This document shows, piece by piece, positions 1-9,477 of a DNA stretch of 64,000 bases (positions are counted from its first letter, which is position 1; each line of letters starts with the position of its first letter). Below the pieces are notes generated by a model. That model had not been told where the DNA came from, ran no database searches, and saw only the letters and a program-made list of their open reading frames with translations. Origin of the DNA: Paenibacillus rhizosphaerae (GTDB taxonomy: Bacteria; Bacillota; Bacilli; Paenibacillales; Paenibacillaceae); assembly GCF_014192015.1 (NCBI RefSeq), contig NZ_JACHXJ010000002.1:1704989-1768988 (forward strand), written 5' to 3'. A program made the translations under genes and the position numbers.

Positions 1-436
1 GCCACTCTTCTTCATGTGCTTTTCGCTGCCCATTAAGCATTCGATCTAGTTCAATAACCAAATCTTGAACAAGCAATTCTAACCTAAACCTATAATGAAT
101 TCTCCCGGTAAACATTTCTTCCTTCATTTGGTTCAAGCGCCTCAATACTTCATTATGAGAGTCGTAGAATACTCCATTTTCAAAAGTCACAGGGAAATCA
201 AAAGAGAAACCGATCGCAATAAATTCCGTCTCCATACTCGTGTGCCGATCATGATTACAGAATGGATTCATAAAAGAGAAGGTGTTTTCATGGTAAGGAA
301 AGGGCCTTTTATCAATATTTGTATATCCAACGCCGGTCCGATAATAAACAATTTCGTAACAGTGATGTCTGTGTAAGTCTTGATAGTGTTGAGGACTTCT
401 TGTTTCATAATACAGATATTCGATCTTTGCGCCCAT
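1..436 (-). CDS. AraC-family regulator, N-terminal sensor part (cut by window start)
   Basis: A minus-strand reading frame runs from an ATG at 436 to the window edge without a stop (about 145 codons). An AGGAGGA ribosome binding site lies 4 bases upstream. The protein begins MGAKIEYLYYETRSPQHYQD and continues with HRHHCYEIVYY and a Gly-rich turn, which is the cupin-like effector domain that precedes the AraC DNA-binding domain. The two C-terminal helix-turn-helix motifs would lie outside the window. It is divergent from the methyltransferase at 590. The target is unknown; family assignment is by motif only. Confidence 0.75.
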   Translation of the reverse strand, partial: MGAKIEYLYYETRSPQHYQDLHRHHCYEIVYYRTGVGYTNIDKRPFPYHENTFSFMNPFCNHDRHTSMETEFIAIGFSFDFPVTFENGVFYDSHNEVLRRLNQMKEEMFTGRIHYRFRLELLVQDLVIELDRMLNGQRKAHEEEW

Positions 437-589
437 CGTGTCCTCCTTACGTAATGACATTAGCCATAATCTGCAAATCTTTTAGCCGGATTCCGATAGC
501 TGCAAATGCTTTCTTTCCATTATGATAAAAGAAAATTTACAACAAGACAACGAAGCCATTTTGTATTAAAAACCATAAGGAGGAACAGC

Positions 590-1288
590 ATGTCCAAATT
601 TGATTGGTTTTATGATGAAGTTCGGCAGGTAGGGACTGATTTTACGAATATGGAACAGGTTAAAAAATACGATTCAAACATGTCCGATCGATCCGGTGAA
701 GTTAAAAAACTGATTAGTGTCTTGAAGCTGGACGGCTCACAAACCGTATTGGAGATAGGTACCGGTACCGGGAGTATTGCGGTCGGTTTGGCATCTGCGT
801 GCAAACATTTCTATGCAATTGATGTATCAAAGACGATGCTCGAGTATGCGTCTGAAAAAGCACGTCTTCACGAGGTTGATAATATCACATTTAATCATGG
901 AGGTTTTTTGACTTATCAGCATATTAAGGAGCCTATTCATCGAATCATTTCTCATTTCGCCCTTCACCATCTTCCGGATTTTTGGAAATCCATCGCCATC
1001 CAAAGAATGTATGATCAATTGGAAGTAGGTGGAGTGCTGTATCTTCAGGATGTCGTATATTCATTTCCGGTTCGAAACTATGAGGAATCGATTGACTCAT
1101 GGATTGAGGATATGACCCGAAACGGTTCCTCTTTTCAAGAGGCCGAGTGGTGTGCACATGTGAGGGATGAATATTCTACATTTGGATGGATTCTGGAAGG
1201 TATGCTTAGAAATTCAGGATTTCTTCTGATGAGTGCAGAATATAGCGGGAATACCTACGCAACATACATGTGTAAAAAAGAAAATTAA
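590..1288 (+). CDS. Class I SAM-dependent methyltransferase
   Basis: This 232-residue cytoplasmic enzyme should transfer a methyl group from S-adenosylmethionine to an unidentified small molecule. Motif I is clear (VLEIGTGTGSIAVGLA, about residues 53-68), followed by an acidic loop (AIDVSKTMLEYA) and the post-motif HFALHHLPDFWKS typical of the UbiE/Tam-like fold. I chose the ATG at 590 because AAGGAGGA lies 6 bases upstream; an in-frame ATG at 506 has no such site. The gene stands alone, divergent from the AraC regulator, which may control it (inference). The substrate cannot be read from sequence. Confidence 0.85.
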   Translation: MSKFDWFYDEVRQVGTDFTNMEQVKKYDSNMSDRSGEVKKLISVLKLDGSQTVLEIGTGTGSIAVGLASACKHFYAIDVSKTMLEYASEKARLHEVDNITFNHGGFLTYQHIKEPIHRIISHFALHHLPDFWKSIAIQRMYDQLEVGGVLYLQDVVYSFPVRNYEESIDSWIEDMTRNGSSFQEAEWCAHVRDEYSTFGWILEGMLRNSGFLLMSAEYSGNTYATYMCKKEN

Positions 1289-1617
1289 AACTTCACTTTA
1301 ATAGGCATACCACCTGTGAAGTAATCAACAATTGTTTCCACATTCCAACCTTGTTACTATTTATTATCAAGTCGATTTATTAAGAATTTGGAAATATACC
1401 ATCTTGTGGAAAATACAGGCTCTATCTCGAATCGAAGAAGCCTCTCATTAAGAAAAAATGATTGGGCAGCTCAAGAATTTATCAATTGACTTAAGAGAAA
1501 AATTCGTAGAGGTATCACGCCGTGCTGTCCATCGACTGTAAGATCTCCTACGGTAGCGAGATCTGGGGATCGGAGATGGCTGTACCATAAAAAATACTCG
1601 TCAGGAGGTTGACCGAC
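1289..1617. other. Intergenic stretch without a recognised gene
   Basis: No supported gene is seen. A weak hairpin (CTTCAC ... GTGAAG, 1303-1321) follows the methyltransferase but lacks a T-run. The AGGAGG at 1603-1608 serves the next gene. Confidence 0.4.
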
Positions 1618-2492
1618 ATGGAGATGGAACACCAACGCAAATCGATCGGGGAATTTTTGAGAAAAAGAAGATCGGCCCTGTCTCCAAAGCAGTTCGGCAT
1701 GCCGGAAGGACATACGAGGCGAAGAACGCCTGGCTTACGGCGTGAAGAAGTGGCGGATCTGGCCGACGTCAGTCTGACGTGGTACACATGGCTCGAACAG
1801 GGGCGAGAAGTGTCCGCCTTACCCGAAGTGCTGGAGCGAATCGCGGACGCCATGCGCCTCATCTCTGCGGAGCGCGAGTATTTGTACTTGCTGACCGGCC
1901 GGTACGCCCTGCCTGAGCAAGATCCACCCGAGCACGAGTTGACCCCCGCTTTTCGCGATTGGGTCGATCGCACGCCATACCCTTTCTCGTTATTGGAGCG
2001 CGTAACCGGATCGTGGCATGGAATCGGATCGCCTGCGACGTTCTGACCGACTACTCCGCTATACCGTCCGGTCGGCGGGAAGCACTCCGGCTACTATTCC
2101 AAGACCCGGAGTTTCGCACCAAAACGTTCAACTGGGAGCATGTGTCGAAGGTGTCGCTGTCTTTTTTTAGGAAAACGTACGACCGCTTCGCCCGCCTACC
2201 GTGGTACTCGAAGTTGGTTGCCGACATACGAAAAGGGAGCCCGGAATTCGCTGAACGGTGGTCTCTACACGAAGTGGCGGACAAGAACGGTCTCCAGATA
2301 GAAATTCACCGTTCGGAGATGGGGCGGCTGCAGTTCGAAATGATTACGTTCAATCAGATCAACGATCAGGAACATTTGATGAGCTGCATTTACGCTCCCG
2401 TTCCCGGCACGGGAACGCTGGAGAAGATGCTGGAAGCGTCCGGTGCCGGCCCCGTTCCTTCCGCATCGTGGCTGAATCCGGATCGTTGCTAA
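1618..2492 (+). pseudogene. MmyB-like HTH transcriptional regulator, frameshifted
   Basis: The first part (1618-about 1985) encodes an XRE-type helix-turn-helix with the family signature RRRTPGLRREEVADLADVS followed by WYTWLEQGR. The second part (from about 1980 in another frame) encodes the MmyB-like ligand-binding domain (RNRIVAWNRIACDVL ... FRTKTFNWE). Both halves align to one protein of about 290 residues, so a single frameshift near 1978-1990 splits the gene. The ATG at 1618 is preceded by AGGAGG with 9-base spacing. It sits directly upstream of a broken MFS exporter that it probably once regulated. A sequencing error is the alternative to true loss. Confidence 0.8.
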
Positions 2493-2618
2493 ATTGCTTT
2501 CCTTCTTTAAGCGGCAATCAAAGTAGTAGAAATCATGCTAGTTAAAATCGGATCTGTCTCTCTTCTCCTTGGTGATGTATCTTGTAAATCATCATGCGCT
2601 GAAAGAGGGTTGGATCTA

Positions 2619-3701
2619 ATGTCATCGACGGAAACCAAAATGCCCGCCGCAACGCTTCGATCCCTGCTAGCCATGGCACTGTGCTCGTTCGCCATAGGAA
2701 TGGCCGAATTCGTCATTATGGGAATCCTGCCGGATATCGCAACCGACTTGAACGTGTCCATACCGACTACCGGTTCGCTCATTACTGGCCTACTCTCTCG
2801 GTGTCGCGCTGACCGCGCCAATTCGTCATTCTCTTGACAGGCAAGTTCTCCAGCCGCAGTCTTCTTCTGTTTCTTATGATTCTGTTCGTCGTCGGCAACG
2901 GATTGGCCATCGCCGCTTCTGGCTTCAACATGCTGATGGCCGCCCGCGTACTTGCCTCCCTGACGCACGGCTCCTTCATCGGAGCGGCTGCCGTCGTCGC
3001 TTCTGGCATGGTACCAGAGCGCAAGCGAGGCTGGGCTGTATCGATGATCGTGAGCGGCTCCTCGGCCGCGAACATCGTCGGGGTCCCCTTCGGTACGTTC
3101 TTGGGGCAATGGTTCGGCTGGCGCTCCGCAGGTGCTTCTCGCTCTAGTCGTCTCGGCACTATGCTTCGGCGGGGTATTCATGACGTTTACGTATATCACC
3201 CCGATTCTTGAGCAGATAACTTCGTTTGGAGCGAAATCCGTGAGCTGGATTCTTGTCCTGTTCGGCGTCGGCGTGACGCTGGGTAATTACATTGATGGCC
3301 GCCTGGCGGACTGGAAGCTGAACATCTCCCTAATAGCTTTAACGATCGGTTTAGGTGCGAGCCTGCTTGCCCTGACATGGGCATCCCATGGCAAGGCGGC
3401 GGCTGTAATTGATGTTTTCCTGCTCGGCATCTTCATCTTCGGCATCCTTCCTTGTCTCACGATCAACGTCATGAATAAGGCCATGGGCGCACCCAATCTG
3501 GCGACAACGATGAACGTTTCCGCGCTGCATATCGCCAATGCGACGGGAGCTTGGCTGGGCGGAGTCGTCATTGACAGCAAGTACGGGCTCCACTTCGTCC
3601 CTTTGTTCGCCTCGCTCGTGACGGCGCTCGGGGTTGTCGTGACGCAGCTTGGCTTGATGCTGTCGCCGCGAAGTGTAAAAGAACGGGCCAATCTTACGTA
3701 G
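2619..3701 (+). pseudogene. MFS exporter (DHA1, AraJ-like), multiply broken
   Basis: Three reading-frame pieces together resemble a 12-helix drug or sugar exporter. The N-terminus (MSSTETKMPAATLRSLLAMA ... FAIGMAEFVIMGILPDIA) is typical of AraJ/YdhP-like proteins. Frameshifts occur near 2785 and 2815 around the loop before TGKFSSRSLLLFLM. A segment of roughly 60-80 codons is missing near 3125, where the text jumps from GQWFGWRS to VLLALVVSALCFGG. The last part (3132-3701) keeps six helices. The gene cannot make a full transporter. It follows the equally broken HTH regulator, so the pair probably decayed together. Confidence 0.8.
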
Positions 3702-3793
3702 CTATAAATAAAAAGATTACTCGCCAAGAACGATGGCATCCGGAACAATGACGAAGCTAGCGGATACGATGCACGATATGATGGAGGGTTAAG

Positions 3794-4093
3794 ATGAAAC
3801 GCTTCGTGAAAGCAATTCCCATTATACTGGGCCCCGTACTTCAATATACTTATTTTCCGGAGAATGTCTCTTTGAGCTTCTGGACGAAGAGCTCGTTCGC
3901 CGTCAGCATCTTACAAGATGATCGGCACGTGTTGGTCGAGGCGGAACGCACCTTAGTCGTCGGCTATTTCGGCCTCCGGCTGTCGAAAGAACCCGACGAT
4001 GTGTTTGGTCAGCGCTGCGGTTGTGGCGCTGACCCGGAAAAGGTCTTCGACGTCCTGCCGAGCGTTGATAATTCGCAAGTGTTTCCCTCCTGA
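3794..4093 (+). CDS. Hypothetical protein, possibly not a real gene
   Basis: The 99-residue frame has a good GGAGG site 5 bases before its ATG and starts MKRFVKAIPIILGPVLQYTY, so initiation is plausible. No family is recognised. Its 3' half overlaps a hairpin repeat (3988-4037) that also occurs at 35 kb, and the opposite strand reads an equally long open frame (4156-3953). The composition after residue 60 looks non-coding. It may be a gene start fused to a repeat. Confidence 0.25.
   Translation: MKRFVKAIPIILGPVLQYTYFPENVSLSFWTKSSFAVSILQDDRHVLVEAERTLVVGYFGLRLSKEPDDVFGQRCGCGADPEKVFDVLPSVDNSQVFPS
3988..4037 (+). repeat. Hairpin repeat shared with 35202-35285
   Basis: Twenty-two bases beginning AGAACCCGACGATG are identical at 3988-4009 and 35202-35223. 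Both continue into a GC-rich hairpin. Here the arms GGTCAGCGC and GCGCTGACC pair around a short loop. Confidence 0.6.
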
Positions 4094-4104
4094 AAAAATT
4101 AATC

Positions 4105-4126
4105 CCCCTCGCGGGAGGGGCTTTGT
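4105..4126 (+). terminator. Hairpin terminator
   Basis: CCCCTC pairs with GAGGGG around a GCGG loop, followed by a weak T-rich tail. Confidence 0.5.
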
Positions 4127-4240
4127 GTGTTTCAAAATCATTATATATACTTTCAAGTGAAGGTTTTGCGGTTATTGCCGTGAATGTCCTTGCACGAAAA
4201 GGCGACGAAAGAGAAGATTAGAGTCGGAAGTGTGATGTGC

Positions 4241-4269
4241 TGAATCTTACCACAGGTAACGGAAAAATT
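4241..4269 (+). repeat. Repeat C (TAACGG-type short repeat), diverged copy
   Basis: TGAATCTTACCACAGGTAAC plus GGAAAAATTT resembles 60658-60687 and 61907-61930 (GAACC-TATCACAAGTAACGGCGAAA). Confidence 0.4.
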
Positions 4270-4361
4270 TCTAAAGATGGTGCTGGAGAGAGATCCTTGC
4301 AATATCGTTGTAATGTGGCCTCCGTGGTACAGTCATTAACCGCAAAGGAGCAGGAAACTTT

Positions 4362-5138
4362 ATGAAAGAACATGTTTGGATTAATAGCAGAAATAAACGT
4401 TTATCCGCCATGCTTCATCAGCAGGAGGGGAGTCATGACCCGGCCATCGTTATTTTTTGTCATGGCTTCACAGGTGAGAAAGTAGGAGGCAGCCAATTTT
4501 ATTTACATCTTGCAAACGCCATAGAGGCTGCAGGTTATGCCGCACTTAGATTTGATTACGCGGGATCAGGAGAAAGCGAAGGGGAATTTGCTATCGATAC
4601 GACAGTTACTGGCTGGACAACCGATCTGCAGCATGTCATTGCTTGGGTTACAAGTCAAAAATCTTATGAAAACTCCCCGATTTATATACTTGGCCATAGT
4701 TTGGGAGGCTGTATTGCACTGCTTTGTGATGATCCAAAGCATCGGATCGCCGGACGCATCGCTATTGCTCCGGAAGTTTTCCCTGAAGAGAATTATCGCA
4801 ACTCGATTCTAGGTCCGGTGCTATGGAGAGAGTCAGAGAATGGGAAGATCATTTCTCATTTTTTTGGAAAAAGTTATTCACTGGAGCCCGGTTTTGTACG
4901 TGACATGTTGGACAAAAAACACGATCCGATAGAAGCAAGCAAGTCTTATGATTGTCCCGTTCTTCTTATTCATGGTACGGAAGATGATGCGGTTCCATTC
5001 AGCGGGTCCAAGTCGTATTACAATCAGTATTCAGGTCCAAAAGAGCTGCACCTCATTGAAGGTGCAGACCATGGCTTCTCGCGACACCTCACAGAACTTA
5101 AAGCGTGTATTATAAAATTTTTAAACGTCAACGCCTAA
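4362..5138 (+). CDS. Alpha/beta hydrolase (esterase/acylhydrolase type)
   Basis: This 258-residue protein has the alpha/beta-hydrolase layout. An oxyanion-hole motif VIFCHGFTGEK lies at about residues 30-40. The nucleophile elbow GHSLGG has its serine near residue 118. A late aspartate falls in LLIHGTEDDAVPF, and the catalytic histidine in GADHGFSRH. It resembles the feruloyl-esterase-like and YqkD-like cytoplasmic hydrolases (serine aminopeptidase S33 type). AAAGGAG precedes the ATG by about 12 bases. No signal peptide is present. It is monocistronic, followed after 213 bp by an AraC regulator in the same direction. The substrate is unknown. Confidence 0.85.
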   Translation: MKEHVWINSRNKRLSAMLHQQEGSHDPAIVIFCHGFTGEKVGGSQFYLHLANAIEAAGYAALRFDYAGSGESEGEFAIDTTVTGWTTDLQHVIAWVTSQKSYENSPIYILGHSLGGCIALLCDDPKHRIAGRIAIAPEVFPEENYRNSILGPVLWRESENGKIISHFFGKSYSLEPGFVRDMLDKKHDPIEASKSYDCPVLLIHGTEDDAVPFSGSKSYYNQYSGPKELHLIEGADHGFSRHLTELKACIIKFLNVNA

Positions 5139-5351
5139 ACTCATACCTGCCGTTATAGACAATGCGAGGAAACGTATCACAAATAGTGGTAAAGCGGAGG
5201 GCTGAGGTTGTAGTTGATTTAAGGGCTGATAAACGCCTGCCGAATCGTTGCATTCCGGTTAATGAGTACACATATTTTCGGTGATTAGATATAATGCAAA
5301 AATCTGGGTCTGGGATTGCACCGTAAATAATGAAAAGGAGGCCAGTACGGA

Positions 5352-6257
5352 ATGACTTTGAAAAGTGACGGCATGGTGTGGTCGTGGCTGGATAGTAAGG
5401 CGCGATATATGTCAAACAGCAAGCCTGTTCTGGATAGCCAACATCTAGGGTGGAAGTACATCCATTTTTCTAAATGGGAGAAAGTCGGTCCCCAGGAAGG
5501 CTATATAGAAGCAATGCCTAATTATTTGATTACCATGCATACATCGCCCCAGCCGATAAAGACCCTATCACGCTTCGATGGGTGTGATTACGAGAGAGTG
5601 ATGAAAACCGGCGAAGCTAATTGTTTCGTACCAGGAAATTTTGATTATTTTCGATGGGAGAAAGTTGAAGCTTCCTATAGCTGCATTTTGTTGTCTCCTT
5701 CTTTGGTTCATGATGTCGCGTGCCAATTGGATATGACATTTAAATGCCAAGATGAATTAACGAATAAACTTTCTATTTATGATTCCAAACTAGTTCAATT
5801 GAGTCAATGGTTGATGGATGAAGTTAATGGCAATGGGGCCAGAGGCAAACTATACATAGAATCATTGTCCAACCTGATGGCCCAGCATCTATTGGAGATA
5901 ATCGCCAATCCCAGTAAACAACCTTATATTTCCCGAAATTTAACGGATCGGCAAATATCAAGAGTCATTGAGTATATGCATGTCCATTATGATCGAGATA
6001 TTTCGCTTGAAGAATTGGCTAAGGTGGTCAATTTTAGTCAGACACAGTTGAATCGAATGTTTAAACAATCAACGGGACTAAGTCCTTATCAATATTTCAT
6101 ACACTTAAGGATCGACAAAGCTAAAACGCTAATCAAGAGTCGTGAATTTACGATAGGAGAAATTGCTGTGATGCTCGGATTTGTTGACCAAAGTCATTTG
6201 AATCGTCATTTTAAGAAAATTACAGGGTTGTCACCGGGAGAATACATGTCATCTTAA
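5352..6257 (+). CDS. AraC-family transcriptional regulator
   Basis: The protein is 301 residues long, the usual AraC length. The first 190 residues are a variable effector-binding part without a recognised motif. The C-terminal hundred residues hold two helix-turn-helix motifs: ISLEELAKVVNFSQTQLNRM and the recognition region FTIGEIAVMLGFVDQSHLNR, ending in the family tail HFKKITGLSPGEY. An AAAAGGAGG site precedes the ATG. A strong intrinsic terminator follows the stop, so the gene ends its transcription unit. Its target could be the hydrolase upstream or the serine hydrolase downstream; this is inference from position only. Confidence 0.9.
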   Translation: MTLKSDGMVWSWLDSKARYMSNSKPVLDSQHLGWKYIHFSKWEKVGPQEGYIEAMPNYLITMHTSPQPIKTLSRFDGCDYERVMKTGEANCFVPGNFDYFRWEKVEASYSCILLSPSLVHDVACQLDMTFKCQDELTNKLSIYDSKLVQLSQWLMDEVNGNGARGKLYIESLSNLMAQHLLEIIANPSKQPYISRNLTDRQISRVIEYMHVHYDRDISLEELAKVVNFSQTQLNRMFKQSTGLSPYQYFIHLRIDKAKTLIKSREFTIGEIAVMLGFVDQSHLNRHFKKITGLSPGEYMSS

Positions 6258-6274
6258 TTGGTATAAGGATCACG

Positions 6275-6299
6275 AGCCACAATTCGTTGTGGCTTTTTA
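6275..6299 (+). terminator. Rho-independent terminator after AraC regulator
   Basis: AGCCACAA and TTGTGGCT pair around TTCG and are followed by five T residues. Confidence 0.85.
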
Positions 6300-6565
6300 T
6301 ATGGAATAAATTGGTTGTTATATTGTACAAAAAGAAGTTTGTATCTTACAATCCAGCAATTCATAACTCCTATATACTTTTTTTCAGCCTCAATGAAAAG
6401 CTCTGTTGGACATAGGTGAGTCAGATTTTGACTATTGCAGATATTCAATCGATTTGTTGCATCGAAAACACCTTTTTGACGAAGGGCTTTCAAGCATGAA
6501 TAACAAAAAAAGAATTTGTAGTTTAAAACATTAGGGCTAATAAAAAGTAAAGAGAGGGAAACCAG

Positions 6566-7804
6566 ATGCAAAAGATGATGGGACAAAGCAACAGAGGCTT
6601 CTCCGAAACAGGGCTGTGCAGAATGCGCGACGTGCTGACACGGCATGTCGTTTCCGGGAAGATTCCTGGGGTCGTCGTCCTGGTCAGCCGGAACGGCGAG
6701 ACGCACGTCGAAGCGATCGGCACGATGCGCCATGACGGTGGCGCGCCGATGCGCCGGGACACGATCTTCCGTATGGCGTCCACTTCCAAGCCGGTCGCGA
6801 TGGCGGCGGCGATGGTTCTGCTCGACGAGTGCAAGCTGCGGCTGGATGACCTGGTAGAGCAGTGGCTGCCTGAACTCGCCAATCGGCAGGTGCTGAAACG
6901 GCCCGACAGTCCGTTGGACGATACTGTGCCAGCACGGCGGCCGATTACCGTACGGGATCTGCTAACCTCCACGTTTGGGCTCGGCTTGGATTTTACGGCG
7001 CTGGGCACTCCGATCATGAACGCGATCCTCGAGAAGAATCTCGCGGCCAATGTACCGCCGATGCCCGATCCGGATGAGTGGATGCGCCGCCTTGGCTCGC
7101 TTCCGCTGCAGTACCAGCCGGGAGAGCGCTGGCAATACAACATCAGCAACGATCTACTCGGCGTGCTCGTTGCTAGAGTCACAGGCCAGTCGTATGGAAC
7201 GTTCCTGCGCGAACGCATCTTCGATCCACTGGGCATGAAAGACACCGGTTTCTACGTGCCCGAAAGCAAGATCGACCGACTGCCGCCCCTCTACGCCCCC
7301 GATTCGCAAACCGGAGAGTTCATCGTGTGGGACGAGGCCAAGGGGGGACTCCATAGCCAGCCTCCAGCGTTCGAGAGCGGAGGTGGCGGACTTTCCTCCA
7401 CCGTCGACGATTATCACGCCTACTTCCGGATGCTGCTGAATAAAGGGATGCACGGGAGCAAACGGATCTTGTCCCGGGCCGCGGTCGAGCTGATGACTAC
7501 CAACCGCCTTACGCCCGAGCAACAAGCCGTCCGAAACGAAATGGCTACCAACAGCGTCCATATATCATTCGGCCAAGGGCAGCACGGAGGCTGGGGCATG
7601 GGGATGGCGGTGCGCACCTACCGCGGCGACTACGCGCCCATTGGCCAGTTCGGCTGGGACGGTGGAAGCGGCACCTCGACCTACGCCGACCCAGAAAATC
7701 AGCTCATCGGAATCCTGCTCACCCAACTTGGGTCGACCGTTCCGGATCCGATGCATCTTATGCTCGACTTCTGGACCACGGTCTATCAGGCAATCGAAGA
7801 TTGA
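6566..7804 (+). CDS. Serine hydrolase, beta-lactamase class C / esterase fold
   Basis: The 412-residue protein belongs to the penicillin-binding-protein-like serine hydrolases. The SxxK catalytic motif is STSK at residues 72-75 in FRMASTSKPVAMA. A tyrosine motif appears in ERWQYNISNDLLG, and the third motif is replaced by GWDGGSGTSTY near the C-terminus, as in EstB-type esterases. No signal peptide is seen, so a cytoplasmic esterase is more likely than a secreted beta-lactamase. The gene is clearly more GC-rich than the AraC gene before it, which suggests separate acquisition. GAGAGGG lies before the ATG. A terminator follows at 7896. Confidence 0.85.
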   Translation: MQKMMGQSNRGFSETGLCRMRDVLTRHVVSGKIPGVVVLVSRNGETHVEAIGTMRHDGGAPMRRDTIFRMASTSKPVAMAAAMVLLDECKLRLDDLVEQWLPELANRQVLKRPDSPLDDTVPARRPITVRDLLTSTFGLGLDFTALGTPIMNAILEKNLAANVPPMPDPDEWMRRLGSLPLQYQPGERWQYNISNDLLGVLVARVTGQSYGTFLRERIFDPLGMKDTGFYVPESKIDRLPPLYAPDSQTGEFIVWDEAKGGLHSQPPAFESGGGGLSSTVDDYHAYFRMLLNKGMHGSKRILSRAAVELMTTNRLTPEQQAVRNEMATNSVHISFGQGQHGGWGMGMAVRTYRGDYAPIGQFGWDGGSGTSTYADPENQLIGILLTQLGSTVPDPMHLMLDFWTTVYQAIED

Positions 7805-7895
7805 CGCCGAGCCCGCGCCTGGTAAGCCCTCAACCCACGACACCGGGCGGTCAGCCCCCTGACGGCCGATTGGAAGCAAGATAGCAACGCATCTT

Positions 7896-7929
7896 GGAGC
7901 AGTTTTCCAGCCGCAACTGCTCCTTTTTC
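7896..7929 (+). terminator. Rho-independent terminator
   Basis: GGAGCAGTT and AACTGCTCC form a 9-bp stem followed by TTTTT. Confidence 0.85.
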
Positions 7930-7935
7930 GTTACG

Positions 7936-8022
7936 CTAACGGGCAGTTTAGCGACAGATAGACATATCCAATATATTGTTCTTATCCAGTTGAATGAAGG
8001 ATCTAGCCATAGGCATTTCAAG
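7936..8022 (+). repeat. Orphan box and leader of the P-loop kinase cassette
   Basis: The box CTAACGGGCAGTTTAG and about 80 bases after it closely match 56509-56600, the repeat box plus leader of the P-loop kinase gene at 56580. They share ACAGATAGA, TATATTGT and CTTATCCAGTTGAATG, and even the sequence around the start codon is recognisable. The kinase coding sequence itself is absent here, so this is the footprint of a lost or abortively copied module. Confidence 0.75.
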
Positions 8023-8188
8023 AAAACTTGGAGTTGTGTAAATGTCATGAGTATTTCCTCAAATCAAATATGAATAGAATCAATTTGATTGATTGTATAA
8101 TATCAATTACTCTTTGAACAAGAAGATTAAAGTGATAGGAATCGTGAGCAATGACATCACAACGACCATTGTGGAGGTGTCTCTCATC

Positions 8189-8752
8189 ATGAGCAGAAGT
8201 TTTCTGCTATTGTATGGGGTCGGCGGCAGTGACCCCGATCATTGGCAAACTTGGTTACATCAAGAGCTGATAAAACAAGGTGAAACAGTCCGATTTCCTG
8301 ACTTTCCAGACAAAGATCAACCTGACAAGGATGTTTGGCTCGATCATTTAACTTCGGTCTTTGAAGTAATTCCAAGCGATGAAGAAGTCATCGTTGTGGC
8401 TCATAGTTTAGCGTGCATCATGTGGTTTCACTACGCGGCTTCAAACCCGAAACGAAAAATTCAGCGAGCCATTCTTATAGCCCCACCCTCGCCATTTTTG
8501 GAATATGAACCAGTGATGACTTTTTTTCCTGTACCGGAAAACATGCATGAGATCGGAATGGCTGCGGAAAAAACGTTGTTGGTTTTATCGTCAACAGATC
8601 CTTATTGCTCGGTGGAAGATGCTTCACAGTATTTTGATCTAGGGATTCCTTGCGTTATGTTGCCTAAAATGGGTCACATCAACGTAGATGCGGGCTACGG
8701 TCCGTGGCCGTGGATTCTTGATGTATGCTTGAACGAGCAAGTTACATTATGA
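8189..8752 (+). CDS. RBBP9/YdeN-family alpha/beta hydrolase
   Basis: The product is 187 residues, the usual size of the small RBBP9/YdeN serine hydrolases. It starts with LLLYGVGGSDPDHWQTWL, where the family normally shows an HG-x-GG-xP-x-HWQ pattern. The nucleophile region is VVAHSLACIMW with serine in AHSLA. The late aspartate lies in LSSTDPYCS and the histidine in KMGHINVDAGYGPWP. I chose the ATG at 8189 because GGAGGTG lies 9 bases upstream; the longer open frame from 8093 has no site. The natural substrate of this family is unresolved. It stands alone and is followed by a hairpin that belongs to an inverted repeat copy. Confidence 0.85.
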   Translation: MSRSFLLLYGVGGSDPDHWQTWLHQELIKQGETVRFPDFPDKDQPDKDVWLDHLTSVFEVIPSDEEVIVVAHSLACIMWFHYAASNPKRKIQRAILIAPPSPFLEYEPVMTFFPVPENMHEIGMAAEKTLLVLSSTDPYCSVEDASQYFDLGIPCVMLPKMGHINVDAGYGPWPWILDVCLNEQVTL

Positions 8753-8929
8753 TTCGGGGAGGGACGGCCCAACAAGACCACGGTTTGAGAAGTAACTGTG
8801 AAAGCTGTGGGGTGGGTCGTCACATAGGAACCGTAAGCGATACCAGAGAAGCGGAATTGCAGAGTTCCAGTGGCACCGGCAAATCTTTAATGTCGGGCGT
8901 CCCTTACTGAAGATTATATAAATTCATTC

Positions 8930-8986
8930 GAAAGGGGCGCTGTGCGGCGCCCCTTTCAATAAAACTATCGTTTCCCAGTTAGCGCA
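8930..8986 (-). repeat. Repeat B, inverted copy with hairpin (B0)
   Basis: Read on the minus strand this is GCTAACTGGGAAACGATAG, a short linker, then a strong hairpin with arms GAAAGGGGCGC and GCGCCCCTTTC (8930-8957). It is the only B copy found on the minus strand. It directly follows, and overlaps, the stop codon of the minus-strand nucleotidase remnant, just as plus-strand copies follow plus-strand genes. The hairpin may terminate transcription on both strands. Confidence 0.75.
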
Positions 8987-9477
8987 ATGACACTTCGAGG
9001 TCACTGATGCGTCTCCTTACCTCTAACCAATTAGAGGCACGGTAAACCATATCAATATTCACAGACGTATTGTACGGCTGTTCAAACAAAATAAGTGGAA
9101 TATTCCTATCAGCAAACTCCTTTGCATAATGCGGAGCATCATCTATTAACACACTTACCTCGGAGTTTATACATTCCTGAAGCTTGTTCTCAGTGAAAGC
9201 TATATTGTTGTATCTAACCCCATGATGTTTAAGCCAATCAATTGTGACATCCCGAAAAAGTAAAGGACGAGCAGTAATTATTGATATTTGATATTTGATG
9301 ACTAAGAGATAATTCCTGTAATACTTCTACTGAATATCACGACCATACTTATGATAAACTTTTTCACGTTCTGCATTGTCCCATCCATACAAATGGTAAA
9401 AATAAAAATCGTTAACATCGTTGGGAGTATAAAATAAACCAGAAACCTTGTTATTAAAGTGCAAATAAGACGAAAGC
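8979..9477 (-). pseudogene. 5'(3')-deoxyribonucleotidase / YqfW-like, truncated
   Basis: On the minus strand one frame reads FYFYHLYGWDNAEREKVYHK, meets an in-frame TAG at 9327-9329, and continues with SIITARPLLFRDVTIDWL, NSEVSVLIDDAPHYAKEFA and PLILFEQPYN to a TAA at 8979. These are the middle and end of the NT5C-type (HAD superfamily) nucleotidases; the LIDDAPHYA motif carries the metal-binding aspartates. The N-terminal DxDxT catalytic region is missing. The frame instead joins nadB-derived sequence near 9478. Two lesions, one stop and a 5' deletion, make it non-functional. A related intact gene is at 34565. Confidence 0.75.

Noticed and set aside
3953..4156. Minus-strand frame resembling a STAS-type fragment
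   Set aside because: The similarity is weak, it overlaps a terminator and a hairpin repeat, and has no ribosome binding site.
8725..8910. Small ORF after the RBBP9-like hydrolase
   Set aside because: It overlaps the hydrolase end, has no family resemblance and no ribosome binding site.
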